Shown piece by piece: positions 1 through 8,785 of a stretch of 64,000 nt of DNA. Under the pieces are notes generated by a model. It did no database searches and was not told where the DNA came from. It saw only the letters and a program-made list of their open reading frames with translations. Within the stretch, counting starts at the first letter, position 1; each line of letters begins with the position of its first letter. Origin of the DNA: Flavobacterium suaedae. Lineage in GTDB: Bacteria > Bacteroidota > Bacteroidia > Flavobacteriales > Flavobacteriaceae. The stretch spans positions 1 through 64,000 of the forward strand of contig NZ_BMJE01000009.1 in the NCBI RefSeq assembly GCF_014642915.1, in the 5' to 3' direction. Position numbers and translations under genes: made by a program.

Positions 1-1
1 A

Positions 2-301
2 CGTGGTGGAATATTAGCAGAAGAAGTAAGAATAAGAACTTATGCTACTTGGGCAGACTATGTATTTGCAGAAGATTACAAGCTACAACCGCTTAGTGAA
101 GTAGAAGCTTATATAAAAAATAACGGTCATTTACCTAATATGCCATCTGCAGAGGAAGTGCAAAAAGAAGGCTTAGCTGTAAGTGAAATAATAAAATTGC
201 AACAGGAAAAAATAGAAGAACTTACATTACACCTTATAGAGCAGGAAAAGGAAATGAAGCTTCTAAAAGAGCAAGTCCAACAATTACTAAATAAAGAATA
301 A
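2..301 (+). CDS. C-terminal part of a secreted protein with tail-fibre-like coiled-coil end (partial)
   Basis: The reading frame is open from the left edge and stops at 299-301, so only the last 99 residues are seen. They hold the pattern WADYVF, then LSEVEAYI, then HLPNMPSAEEV, followed by a charged heptad-like helix (KLQQEKIEELTLHLIEQEKE) that should form a coiled coil. From knowledge of Bacteroidota, this ending is common on large secreted or surface proteins with a tail-fibre/adhesin-like C-terminus; the N-terminal part is outside the window. The stop is 1 base before the next start (TAATATG), so the two genes are very likely co-transcribed. Exact function cannot be given. Confidence 0.7.
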   Translation, partial: RGGILAEEVRIRTYATWADYVFAEDYKLQPLSEVEAYIKNNGHLPNMPSAEEVQKEGLAVSEIIKLQQEKIEELTLHLIEQEKEMKLLKEQVQQLLNKE

Positions 302-302
302 T

Positions 303-1553
303 ATGAAAAAATATATAAATACAATCTTTCAAGTGGGCTTTTTGCTTTTAGCAGGAGTCTCAATGGGGCAAAATGTATATGTATGTGATAATGGTGGTTT
401 TGAATCAGGAAACACAACTAATTATAAATTTACTACAAAAGGACCTATAGATGAAGTTTATTGTACTGAAACGATAGGTACTGCATATACAGCAACTATT
501 TCTTTAAATGATTTTACAGTCCCTGTAACACTTGTAGATAATAGCAATTTATCATCAGGAATTTATGACCCTACTTTGTATGCTGATGGAGTAAATATTA
601 AAAGAGTAAATACAGGTAATTATGCTATTAAACTTAATGATAATAATGCTGATAAGGGATTGACCTCTATGAGTAAAATTTTTACACTAGATAGTGAGAA
701 AGTAAATTTTTATTACTCTATTGTAACAGATCATAGTAGTAGTAATACTAATAAGGAGTCTCGGTTTATTGCAAGATTATATAATGCTTCTAGCTTAATT
801 TATCAGGAATGTATTATAGTAGAAAATAGTAATACTTTATTTAGTATTACATCTTCCAAATCATTATATACAGGTTGGCAATGTATGGAGTTTGATACAT
901 CAACACCAGAGTTTGAAGAAGGAGATGAAATAACGCTTGAGCTTATAGTAATTGATGGAGGAAATGGGGACTATTATACTACTGTATATATAGATGATAT
1001 ATGTGATGGTTGTTGCCCTAATTGTCCAACTTTAAATACAGATGTGGGAACAAATCAGGTAGACTTGATGCAGGCAGTAACTTGTATTAATGCATATAAT
1101 ACAATACAGAGTGATGCAACCGGAGCTATATATCATGCAGGTGAAGAGGTTTTACTACACGATGGGTTTGAGGCGCTATATGGTTCTACAGATCATTTTT
1201 ATATTGAAGGTTGTACGGATGAATATGTTTATCGCCAAGCAGCTACAGGCAGTCAAGATAAAGATGTTAAAAAACCTTCAAATCCGAACTCAAATGTAGT
1301 AAATGGAGTGCAAGAGTTTAAGGTTTACCCTAACCCTGTACAGAATGAGTTATATATAACCCCGGCGACAGATATGGAGATTGCTAAGCTGAGTTTATAT
1401 GCAATAGATGGTAAAATGATTATGGAGTATATTCCTGAAATAGATTCTAAAGCTTATACATTAAATATAAGTTCTGTTACTCAGGGAGTTTATATTCTTA
1501 CTGTAGAAACTACATCAGGAGAAGTAATATCATCTAAAGTGGTTAAAAATTAA
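303..1553 (+). CDS. T9SS type A sorting domain protein with 3-coathanger-like segment
   Basis: A 416-residue secreted protein. Residues 1-22 form a signal peptide ending near GVSMGQ. The middle (about 25-235) is beta-rich, with acidic, Asn-rich segments and a Cys cluster (CDGCCPNCP). Residues about 245-305 contain a GEEVLLHDGFEALYGS...C pattern, typical of the 3-coathanger stack segment found in exported Bacteroidota proteins. The last ~75 residues begin FKVYPNPVQNELYI and end in KVVKN, the classic type A C-terminal signal for the type IX secretion system, which directs the protein across the outer membrane to the surface. The substrate or ligand of the middle domain is unknown. The start is one base after the upstream stop. 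Confidence 0.85.
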   Translation: MKKYINTIFQVGFLLLAGVSMGQNVYVCDNGGFESGNTTNYKFTTKGPIDEVYCTETIGTAYTATISLNDFTVPVTLVDNSNLSSGIYDPTLYADGVNIKRVNTGNYAIKLNDNNADKGLTSMSKIFTLDSEKVNFYYSIVTDHSSSNTNKESRFIARLYNASSLIYQECIIVENSNTLFSITSSKSLYTGWQCMEFDTSTPEFEEGDEITLELIVIDGGNGDYYTTVYIDDICDGCCPNCPTLNTDVGTNQVDLMQAVTCINAYNTIQSDATGAIYHAGEEVLLHDGFEALYGSTDHFYIEGCTDEYVYRQAATGSQDKDVKKPSNPNSNVVNGVQEFKVYPNPVQNELYITPATDMEIAKLSLYAIDGKMIMEYIPEIDSKAYTLNISSVTQGVYILTVETTSGEVISSKVVKN

Positions 1554-1577
1554 TTTTAGAGAATAGTATAAATAAAC

Positions 1578-1609
1578 AAAAGCGGGATTAAATTTAATCC
1601 CGCTTTTTT
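1578..1609. terminator. Bidirectional intrinsic terminator
   Basis: A perfect 30-base palindrome (core GCGGGATTAAATTTAATCCC) flanked by A-run and T-run. It lies between convergent genes ending at 1553 (+) and 1613 (-), and can serve both. Confidence 0.9.
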
Positions 1610-1612
1610 ATT

Positions 1613-3730
1613 TTAGTTACCAATTAAGCCTTCATCTTGCTTTTGGTTAGTATCATTTAAAATATTTGATTCCTCTTTCGCTAGCTTGTTTTTAGAAGGT
1701 ATTTTGTAGCTTAAAGAAAAACCAATTCTTCTGGAATCATAACCGCTATTATACACAAAATCAGTGTCTATAAGGCTGAATTCTTGTTTGTTGGTGTTAA
1801 ATACATCATTTATATATAAAGAAACAGATAAGTTATTAGATAAAAACTTTCTTGAAAAAGTTAGGTCTAAATGTTCATTAATTGGTCTTTCCGATTTGTA
1901 GAAGTAGTGATTTCCTCCCGTGTTACTGCTATTATAGGTCGCTGTAAATTTTACATTTGCAGGTAAAATAATTTGAGACATAAGGTTATAATTCCATATG
2001 CTTTTGCTTTCAACACCCGGTATATTATGCATTTGATTACCAACATACACATATAAAAAGTTAACCTCATCAGGGTTGAAATTGAATTTTAAAGTTTCAT
2101 TTAGTCCCTTTGTAAAAAGCATATAAGGTATAGGAATACCAAAGTTGAAGTTACGTATAGTTATATTGGAGAAGTTTTCAGTAATATTGGCTGCTGCTCC
2201 TTCCGGTGTGTTTATTACACGATCTATTATTTGATTATCAGCATCAGTAACAGAGTAGCCTATAAAGAAGTACTCAAAGGCATTAAATTCAATTTCATAA
2301 TTATTATAAATAGTAGGCTCTAAGTAAGGATTACCAAAAGCAGTTACATTAGGATTTTGGTATGATGTATTATTAGGATTTAACGAAGATGTATTTGGTA
2401 GTCTTATTTTTTTATTATAGCTGGCATTTATATGCATTTGAGGCATTATATTATATTGGACCACACCATTAGGAAAGAAACGGGTCTGTTTAAAAGGGCT
2501 TAGCTCATCAGTATCTGTATTACCGTCTATATCATAAGACTCCAATCGTCCACCTATAATAAACTCAAAATCTTTATAAGTTGCATGTGCTTCAGTATAG
2601 GCTGCTAATGAAGTTCTGGTATAGTCTAAGTTTCTCAGCCCAAAACTTTTTGTCTCAAAATCTAATAAGTTACCTAATACACCTGCACTTATTTTTGTTT
2701 TATCAAGGAATATTAACTCTTTAGAAAAATCAGATTTAAACTGATAGAAGTTTTGGTTACTGTTATTATCTAAAACAGGGGTTGGGTTATTTGTTGAGTT
2801 TAAATCTAAGTTACTGGTATTATCATTAAAGTTTAACTGAAAGTCCAGTTTTGTAAAAGGGTCTTCAAATCGTTTTTGATATGTTAATACAACATCATGA
2901 TAAAAGTATTTAGACTTACTCCTATCGTTTGATGCGAACCCTAAACCATTAGCGTCAATGTAAGAACTGTTGTTATTAGTATTAATATCATAATTTACTA
3001 ATAACCTATCCTTCTTAAAGTCAAACTTTAAACCTGTTTTTAAGTAGTAAAAGCGGTTATACCTGTCGGCTTGGGTTGCAGATAGTGTTGTATTATTACT
3101 GCTGTCATAAAACTTATTTTGCCTGTAGCTTTCGGTATAACTTTGCCCTCCTTGTACCTGCCAACTGAATAATTTATTGGCAGCACTAATTGTAACACTA
3201 TTATTAAACCTGTGTCGCGCCTTGTCATAGTTTGTAAAACTATACCCATTAGCGTAAGTTAAGCTTAAATATTTTTTCGCTTTTCGGGATGATACTATAT
3301 TAATAATAGCTCCGCCGGATGTTGCAGGGAACTCAGCACCTGGGTGGGTAATAACTTCAACCTTTTCAATAGCGTTTGCAGGCATTCCCTCTAAATAAGC
3401 AGAAAGTTCGTTTGAGTAGATATTTAAGGGACGACCATCCATATATACTTCCAGTTGCTTTCCTTGGTACATCATTCCTGCTACTTCGGAAATGATTAAG
3501 CCGGGAAGTTTTTTAAGTCCTTCCAGTAAAGAGCCTGAATTTAAATGAGATTGTTCTGAAAAATCGAATATTGTCCTGTCGGCTTTTCGTTCTACAGCTT
3601 TTTTCTTTTTACCGATTATAACTTCTTCTAATTCGGTTTTCATTTCTTTTATAGTATCATTAGCTGTTTCGTTTTGTGCAAATAAGCTAAATGAACTTAT
3701 AAATAAAAGCGATGAAATAAGTAACCTCAT
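1613..3730 (-). CDS. Outer membrane beta-barrel (TonB-dependent-receptor-like, OMP_b-brl_3 family)
   Basis: A 705-residue protein with a signal peptide (residues 1-18, ending LFAQ). A TonB-box-like stretch ELEEVIIG lies near residue 35. A plug-like region carries the motif LEVYMDGRPL and GAEFPATSGGAIINI near residues 110-150. The rest is long antiparallel barrel sequence with many aromatic-ended strands, closing with a final strand at RRIGFSLSYKI. The family is the outer-membrane-beta-barrel proteins of Bacteroidota related to SusC/TonB receptors. Unlike most homologues it lacks an N-terminal carboxypeptidase-regulatory-like domain. It follows a TraB/GumN gene, a membrane protein and a sigma factor on the same strand, so it may belong to that transcription unit. 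The cargo is unknown. Confidence 0.8.
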   Translation of the reverse strand: MRLLISSLLFISSFSLFAQNETANDTIKEMKTELEEVIIGKKKKAVERKADRTIFDFSEQSHLNSGSLLEGLKKLPGLIISEVAGMMYQGKQLEVYMDGRPLNIYSNELSAYLEGMPANAIEKVEVITHPGAEFPATSGGAIINIVSSRKAKKYLSLTYANGYSFTNYDKARHRFNNSVTISAANKLFSWQVQGGQSYTESYRQNKFYDSSNNTTLSATQADRYNRFYYLKTGLKFDFKKDRLLVNYDINTNNNSSYIDANGLGFASNDRSKSKYFYHDVVLTYQKRFEDPFTKLDFQLNFNDNTSNLDLNSTNNPTPVLDNNSNQNFYQFKSDFSKELIFLDKTKISAGVLGNLLDFETKSFGLRNLDYTRTSLAAYTEAHATYKDFEFIIGGRLESYDIDGNTDTDELSPFKQTRFFPNGVVQYNIMPQMHINASYNKKIRLPNTSSLNPNNTSYQNPNVTAFGNPYLEPTIYNNYEIEFNAFEYFFIGYSVTDADNQIIDRVINTPEGAAANITENFSNITIRNFNFGIPIPYMLFTKGLNETLKFNFNPDEVNFLYVYVGNQMHNIPGVESKSIWNYNLMSQIILPANVKFTATYNSSNTGGNHYFYKSERPINEHLDLTFSRKFLSNNLSVSLYINDVFNTNKQEFSLIDTDFVYNSGYDSRRIGFSLSYKIPSKNKLAKEESNILNDTNQKQDEGLIGN

Positions 3731-3796
3731 AATTATATCTTTAGCGGATTAGGAATGGATGATGTAAAAATAGTTATATATTTTTATTGCAGGTAT

Positions 3797-4648
3797 TTAT
3801 TGTACTGCTTCTACCTTGTACCCTTGTTTTCGCAATAAATTAATTACACCGTTTTCTCCGGGTAAGTGTGCTGCTCCTACACCAAAAAAGGTAGGGTTAT
3901 CCTTTACTGCTTTTTCAATATCTGCTATCCAGCTTTTATTTCTGTTATCCAGTAAAACATCACTATGCTCTTCGTACATTGAGTTATCTTCCTCTTTCAT
4001 AAACTCGGCAATAGCTTTAAGGTCTTTGCTTTCGTATATGGCTATCATACGTTTGTACATCTCTTTACTTGATTCAATACCTTTCTCAGCTAATTTGGCT
4101 AAGTTTTCAGCCTGCTCTTCATAAGGTATAGCATCAAATATTTCCATTTGAGACTCTATTGTTTCTAAGCCATATACATCTTCATTTTGTTCTTTAGTTA
4201 CTTTTAGCAGTTCGTTTTCTATAGACTGCATTGGGCAATCTAACATTGAAGGGAGTAACATCATCTCTACAAACGAAGGTTTAAAATTGTCCAGCATTTT
4301 TAAGGACATACCTATATTTTCAAGGAAAAGCATATTTAAAGCTTCGTACTGCTCAGCACTTACCATAGTGCTTATTTTTTTACCATCTTTCATCATCATA
4401 CCCTGCATAGTTTTTACTTGCAGTTCAGGGTCATCCATGTCAATTTCAAGATATAGCTGATTAGTCTCATCCAGTGCCTTTAGTACTTTCTCGTCTAAAG
4501 TAGCATCGCAGGTTATGTGTATAGTTCCTAAAAGGTAAGAAGGTTGGGTTAATCCGTTACCTGATATTTTCCAAAGTAAGCTTTTTTCTTCCTGAGCGTT
4601 ACTTACTAAAGATAGTAGTGCTGCAAGAGCCAGAAATATTTTTTTCAT
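3797..4648 (-). CDS. TraB/GumN family protein
   Basis: A 283-residue secreted protein with signal peptide (MKKIFLALAALLSLVSNAQ). The opening WKISGNG...PSYLLGTIH is the hallmark of the TraB/GumN family, and the closing segment has FFGVGAAHLPGENGVINLL, which carries the conserved GxxHLxG motif. TraB/GumN proteins share a fold with EreA/ChaN-like and Tiki metalloproteases; conserved H and E residues (TIH near residue 45, LEID) fit a metal-dependent hydrolase, but no activity is proven for bacterial members. It lies 28 bases after the membrane protein gene and 66 bases before the barrel gene, all on the minus strand, suggesting a shared transcript. Predicted location is periplasm or outer surface. 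Confidence 0.85.
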   Translation of the reverse strand: MKKIFLALAALLSLVSNAQEEKSLLWKISGNGLTQPSYLLGTIHITCDATLDEKVLKALDETNQLYLEIDMDDPELQVKTMQGMMMKDGKKISTMVSAEQYEALNMLFLENIGMSLKMLDNFKPSFVEMMLLPSMLDCPMQSIENELLKVTKEQNEDVYGLETIESQMEIFDAIPYEEQAENLAKLAEKGIESSKEMYKRMIAIYESKDLKAIAEFMKEEDNSMYEEHSDVLLDNRNKSWIADIEKAVKDNPTFFGVGAAHLPGENGVINLLRKQGYKVEAVQ

Positions 4649-4676
4649 TTTTTTTAGTTATATAGATGAGATGGGG

Positions 4677-5318
4677 TTAAAAATCCAGTTTTTTTAGTTC
4701 ATTGTAGTTACGGTTTAATCTCTTTAAAAGTAGTCCGTATATAAGTTTATAAAATAGCCAGAAAAGTAACAGTATTACGCCTGTAGCTAATAGTGCAAGT
4801 AATATATATAAAACGTAAAACCAACCTAAATTTCCATTCGCTTCAAACTTTTGCTCTGCACCTATAATATTAGGGTCATACATAAAGAACAACACAAAAA
4901 GTAACATCATCGAAATAAAGTTGTATACAATAACCGTTATAATATAGGTGGTTACAGCTTTTCGGGTTTTAAGTATACTTTGCATTAACCTTTTGGCATT
5001 ATCGGTAACCTTTATTCTTCTGTAGTTTGTATAAAAAATAAACATAAAGTACAGAATAATTAAATAGTTAATTATCTCTAACGGAGTAGTAATATAATTA
5101 AGGTGTAAACTATTTATCCTTTTCATTTGTGAGCTGTCGCTTAATAAAAAAGAAATTACTAACCATAAAGTAAACTCTGTAATACTGATAACCAGTATCC
5201 ATTTTACTATAGATGAAGAACGTTTATGCAACATTGCATAAATTTCTTTTGCAGAAAATTTAGGATAGTTATCCGTACTTTTCTTCCAGCTGTTTTTTAA
5301 TTTATCTAAATCGTCCAT
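4677..5318 (-). CDS. Four-helix membrane protein, probable partner/anti-sigma of the adjacent ECF sigma factor
   Basis: A 213-residue protein beginning MDDLDKLKNSWKK, a short cytoplasmic N-terminus with a conserved Trp often seen in flavobacterial proteins encoded after ECF sigma genes. Four hydrophobic segments follow (about residues 38-60, 80-100, 120-145 and 165-195), with Lys/Arg-rich ends. It starts 6 bases after the sigma factor stop. I see no named domain and no zinc-binding HxxxCxxC motif, so it is not a classic ZAS anti-sigma factor. An inhibitory role on the sigma factor is inference from position and topology. Confidence 0.6.
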   Translation of the reverse strand: MDDLDKLKNSWKKSTDNYPKFSAKEIYAMLHKRSSSIVKWILVISITEFTLWLVISFLLSDSSQMKRINSLHLNYITTPLEIINYLIILYFMFIFYTNYRRIKVTDNAKRLMQSILKTRKAVTTYIITVIVYNFISMMLLFVLFFMYDPNIIGAEQKFEANGNLGWFYVLYILLALLATGVILLLFWLFYKLIYGLLLKRLNRNYNELKKLDF

Positions 5319-5324
5319 AGTTTG

Positions 5325-5819
5325 TTATGGATTTAATATTTTTTTCAATTTTCCTTTTATTCTGTTCATTTTAACCCTTGCATTTACTTCGGTAATACCA
5401 AGAGTTTCAGCTATTTCTCCATAGTCCTTATCTTCCAGATACATAAAAACAAGTGCTTTATCAATATCATTTAGCTGATGTACTGCCTGATATAATAGCT
5501 TAATATGTTCTTCTTCCTCATAATTATATTCTTCCTGATTTATTTTGTGTAATTGATTGTCAAATTCAGTTGTTTTTACAGTTCTGCTCTTTTTTCTGTA
5601 TAACGTAATAGCAGTATTAAGCCCAACACGATATGCCCAGGTAGTGAATTTAGAATCACCCCTGAATTTTGGGTAAGCTTTCCATAACTGTATGGTGATT
5701 TCCTGGAAAAGGTCCTTATGCGCGTCTTCGCTATTAGTATATAGCCTACAGATTTTATGAATGAGGTTTTGGTTTTCCTCAATTTGTTGCACAAAAGATT
5801 GTTCCAATTCTGAATTCAT
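5325..5819 (-). CDS. ECF-type RNA polymerase sigma-70 factor
   Basis: A 164-residue protein, the usual length for ECF sigma factors. Region 2 is visible at about residues 15-80 (DLFQEITIQLWKAYPKF, then FTTWAYRVGLNTAI). Region 4 lies at about residues 105-160, with the helix-turn-helix YGEIAETLGITEVNARVKMN. It would direct core polymerase to a small regulon. The next gene (6 bases downstream) encodes a membrane protein that may hold it inactive, followed by TraB/GumN and outer-membrane-barrel genes that could be targets. No promoter consensus can be proposed from one copy. Confidence 0.9.
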   Translation of the reverse strand: MNSELEQSFVQQIEENQNLIHKICRLYTNSEDAHKDLFQEITIQLWKAYPKFRGDSKFTTWAYRVGLNTAITLYRKKSRTVKTTEFDNQLHKINQEEYNYEEEEHIKLLYQAVHQLNDIDKALVFMYLEDKDYGEIAETLGITEVNARVKMNRIKGKLKKILNP

Positions 5820-5859
5820 ACTGTATAAGTGTGCAAAAGTTGCAAAATGTTACACAAGC

Positions 5860-6921
5860 CTATAAATCTTTTTCTTTATAGTAGTTAACTAAAAGCCCTA
5901 CAAACTTACTGTAGGTTTTTAAGCCATCTTTTTGATGGTTGATTTTAAGGTAGTTATCGTAAAAGTATTTGAATATATCTTCTATAAACGATTCATACTT
6001 ATCATGAAACTGCTCACTGTCTTCATAGTTAAGTAGTATACCTTTGTTTATTAATGGTAGTAAATCTTTTGCTTCCTGCTCATCAAATCGCTCTATATTA
6101 CGTATGCAGTATTTTAAAGCGAAAGAATAACCGGAGTACTGAAAATAAATGTCATCATTATATATAGAAGTCATAAAACCGATAAAATTAGCCTCGCTTT
6201 CGGAAGCATAGCCCAACTGATGTGACATTTCGTGGCAGGCAGTAGTAGGCAGGTTATATAAAGGTAAATTACAGTTCACCTGAGCCTCATTAGTAAAAGG
6301 GTTAAGATAGCCACCAAACCCCATATAGGATAGAGGGGTGCTTATTAATGATGATTTTAAACTTTCATTTTTAAAAGTAAAATCAGGATATTTTTTAGAG
6401 AGTTTAGCATAACCATTTGGTGCAAGGTTGTAAATTTCTTCTACACTGTACGGGTTTACTACTTTAGCACTATCATTACTTGTAATTTGCAAGTGAAGGT
6501 TATTTGTTTTGTCAATTAGTCTTTTGGTGAAATCAATAAGTTCATCATGCGTATATTTTTTCTCTATACCCATTTTTTCGTGTAGCGGAACGCGATGGTA
6601 ATTTACTGCCCACAAAAAATAAAAAAGAAAATAAAAAACAGAGAAAAAGCTACCTATGGTAAGCAGGTTAAATTTCCACTCTTTTCGCCATGTTTTACGG
6701 CGCCTCCATAGCCAGCGAATAATGAATATAATTACTATACCATAAATTATATCGCCTATAGAGAAACCAAAAATCCCAAAAATAATTCGTAATGTTTTGG
6801 ATATGTAAGGATAAATGCCGTTACTGTAATAGTGCTCTACAAAATCAGGAAATAATGAAAGCAGGTTTATGATAATAATCTGGAGGATTAAAAACAGACA
6901 CAGTATAATCTTTTTCTTCAT
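5860..6921 (-). CDS. DUF3810 family membrane metalloprotease-like protein
   Basis: A 353-residue protein with three hydrophobic segments at the N-terminus (about residues 5-22, 45-68 and 85-108) and a large soluble part. The motif HEMSHQLGYASESEANF around residue 232 is an HExxH zinc site followed by a glutamate-containing E-x-E-A-N-F helix, the signature of DUF3810 proteins and of gluzincin-type peptidases in general. It is therefore probably an inner-membrane-anchored zinc peptidase; the substrate is unknown. It lies 40 bases upstream of the sigma factor gene on the same strand and diverges from the ferredoxin-like gene. Confidence 0.85.
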   Translation of the reverse strand: MKKKIILCLFLILQIIIINLLSLFPDFVEHYYSNGIYPYISKTLRIIFGIFGFSIGDIIYGIVIIFIIRWLWRRRKTWRKEWKFNLLTIGSFFSVFYFLFYFLWAVNYHRVPLHEKMGIEKKYTHDELIDFTKRLIDKTNNLHLQITSNDSAKVVNPYSVEEIYNLAPNGYAKLSKKYPDFTFKNESLKSSLISTPLSYMGFGGYLNPFTNEAQVNCNLPLYNLPTTACHEMSHQLGYASESEANFIGFMTSIYNDDIYFQYSGYSFALKYCIRNIERFDEQEAKDLLPLINKGILLNYEDSEQFHDKYESFIEDIFKYFYDNYLKINHQKDGLKTYSKFVGLLVNYYKEKDL

Positions 6922-6955
6922 TGGGTAAATAGATAGTGATTGTAAATATAAGTAG

Positions 6956-6963
6956 TATTTTTG
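6956..6963 (+). promoter_or_regulatory. -7 promoter element TATTTTTG
   Basis: Matches the Bacteroidota TAnnTTTG consensus and ends 25 bases before the ATG at 6989. No TTG at a normal -33 distance was seen. Confidence 0.5.
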
Positions 6964-6988
6964 TATCAGTATAATAGAGAAGTACCCG

Positions 6989-7264
6989 ATGAAGAAGATT
7001 GAAGGAGCAGAAAAGGTTATTTTTATATGCGAGGGTAAAAAATGCGGTCGCTATAGTAAAGAACTGCGAAAAGCCTTTAAATCAGCTATAAAAGAAGCAG
7101 GTTTAAAAAAGGAAATTTTTGTAGCCCGAATGGGGTGTAGCGATAATTGCAAATGCGCCCCTGTACTATGTATACAGCCGGAAAACGAGTGGGTAGGAGA
7201 GGTGAAGAGCAAGGATATACCCGATATAATTAGCAAACAAACAGAAAATAATAATAAACAATAA
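6989..7264 (+). CDS. (2Fe-2S) ferredoxin-domain protein
   Basis: A 91-residue protein of the thioredoxin-like 2Fe-2S ferredoxin type. Four cysteines in the expected arrangement are visible: CEGKKCG near residues 14-19 and CSDNCKCAPVLC near residues 48-59. This layout is seen in small stand-alone flavobacterial ferredoxins and in NuoE-like domains. It would bind a [2Fe-2S] cluster and pass electrons to an unidentified partner. The pepD gene starts 13 bases downstream, so the two are probably co-transcribed, though no functional link is evident. The promoter element at 6956-6963 fits this start. Confidence 0.8.
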   Translation: MKKIEGAEKVIFICEGKKCGRYSKELRKAFKSAIKEAGLKKEIFVARMGCSDNCKCAPVLCIQPENEWVGEVKSKDIPDIISKQTENNNKQ

Positions 7265-7277
7265 ACTACGAACGTAC

Positions 7278-8738
7278 ATGAACGAAGCAATAAGAAACCT
7301 GGAGCCAAAAGCACTATGGAACCAATTTGCAGACCTTAATGCAGTACCAAGACCTTCTAAAAAAGAGGAAAAGGTAATTGCTTTTATGAAAGACTTTGGA
7401 GAAAAGTTAGGATTAGAAGTAGTAATAGATAAGGTAGGTAATGTTATTATTAAAAAACCTGCAACTTCCGGAATGGAGGACAGGAAAAAAATAGTAATGC
7501 AAAGTCACCTTGATATGGTGCACCAAAAAAATGCAGATACTGAATTTGATTTTGACACTCAGGGTATTGAGATGTATGTAGATGGTGACTGGGTTCGTGC
7601 TAAAGGTACTACACTAGGAGCTGATAATGGGCTTGGTGTAGCAACTATAATGGCAATACTGGAAAGTACTGATATACCGCACCCTGCTCTTGAAGCATTA
7701 TTTACTATAGATGAAGAAACAGGAATGACAGGTGCTATGGGGCTTGAAGGTGGTTTACTGGATGGTGAAATACTTTTAAACCTTGATACCGAAGAGGATG
7801 ACGAAATTGATATAGGTTGTGCAGGCGGTGTTGATATTACCGCTACACGCGAGTATAACGAAGAAGACGTACCGGAAAACGCTGTAGGATATACCATTAC
7901 TGTAAAAGGGCTAAACGGAGGTCACTCCGGTATGGATATTAATAAAGGCTTAGGTAATGCCAACAAAATAATGAACCGTCTTTTCTTTGATGGTTTTGAA
8001 AACTTTGGTTTACAAATAGCCGAAATTAATGGCGGTAGCTTACGTAATGCTATACCAAGAGAGAGCTTTGCAAAAGTTATAATTTCAGAAATTTTTGATG
8101 AAGCATTCCAGTTTGATATTCAGCAACTGATAAACGATATAAAAACAGAGTTTAAAACACTAGAGCCTAACCTTGATATAGTAGTAGAAAAATCAGAATT
8201 GCCAAGCAAAGTAATGGAGCTTGGCGTTCAGGAAGGTTTTGTACGTGCTTTATACACAGCTCATAATGGTGTGTACCGTATGAGTGCTGATATGGATGAC
8301 TTAGTGGAAACATCTAACAATATTGCAAAGGTTACCGTAAAGGATGGTAAAATACACGTGGGTTGCCTTACACGCTCTTCTGTTGAAACTTCTAAGTTTG
8401 ATTTAGCTAACTCTTTACGTTCAGCATTTGAGCTTATAGGTTGTGAGGTTACCCTATCAGGTGCATACCCGGGCTGGACTCCAAATGTAGATTCACCTAT
8501 ACTGGATGTACTTACTGATATTTACGAAAAACAAAATGGAGAGAAACCAAATGTAGTGGCTTGCCATGCCGGTTTAGAATGTGGTTTATTAGGTACTCAT
8601 TACCCTGATATGGATATGATTTCTTTCGGACCAACAATTAAAGGCGCACACAGCCCTGATGAAAGAGCAAGTATTTCATCAGCGCAAAAGTACTGGAAGT
8701 TTGTACTGGAGATATTAAAAAATATACCAAAGAAATAA
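7278..8738 (+). CDS. pepD: Aminoacyl-histidine dipeptidase (peptidase D, M20 family)
   Basis: A 486-residue cytosolic M20 metallopeptidase that splits Xaa-His dipeptides such as carnosine. The zinc and catalytic motifs are visible in order: QSHLDMVHQ near residue 76 (metal His and the Asp that orients the base), LGADNGLGVA near residue 115 (bridging Asp), TIDEETGMTGA near residue 147 (catalytic Glu plus metal Glu), the metal Asp in LNLDTEEDDE, and a final metal His in KGAHSPDERAS near residue 460. The lid/dimerisation part carries GLNGGHSGMDI. Length and domain order are standard for PepD. It ends just before a strong terminator. Confidence 0.95.
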   Translation: MNEAIRNLEPKALWNQFADLNAVPRPSKKEEKVIAFMKDFGEKLGLEVVIDKVGNVIIKKPATSGMEDRKKIVMQSHLDMVHQKNADTEFDFDTQGIEMYVDGDWVRAKGTTLGADNGLGVATIMAILESTDIPHPALEALFTIDEETGMTGAMGLEGGLLDGEILLNLDTEEDDEIDIGCAGGVDITATREYNEEDVPENAVGYTITVKGLNGGHSGMDINKGLGNANKIMNRLFFDGFENFGLQIAEINGGSLRNAIPRESFAKVIISEIFDEAFQFDIQQLINDIKTEFKTLEPNLDIVVEKSELPSKVMELGVQEGFVRALYTAHNGVYRMSADMDDLVETSNNIAKVTVKDGKIHVGCLTRSSVETSKFDLANSLRSAFELIGCEVTLSGAYPGWTPNVDSPILDVLTDIYEKQNGEKPNVVACHAGLECGLLGTHYPDMDMISFGPTIKGAHSPDERASISSAQKYWKFVLEILKNIPKK

Positions 8739-8756
8739 ACTTGTAATACATAAAAT

Positions 8757-8785
8757 AAAAAACTCCGCCACCGGCGGAGTTTTTT
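8757..8785. terminator. Bidirectional intrinsic terminator
   Basis: Stem AACTCCGCC/GGCGGAGTT with a 3-base loop, A-run before and T-run after, between convergent pepD and the pentapeptide gene. It touches the last codon of the latter. Confidence 0.9.
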
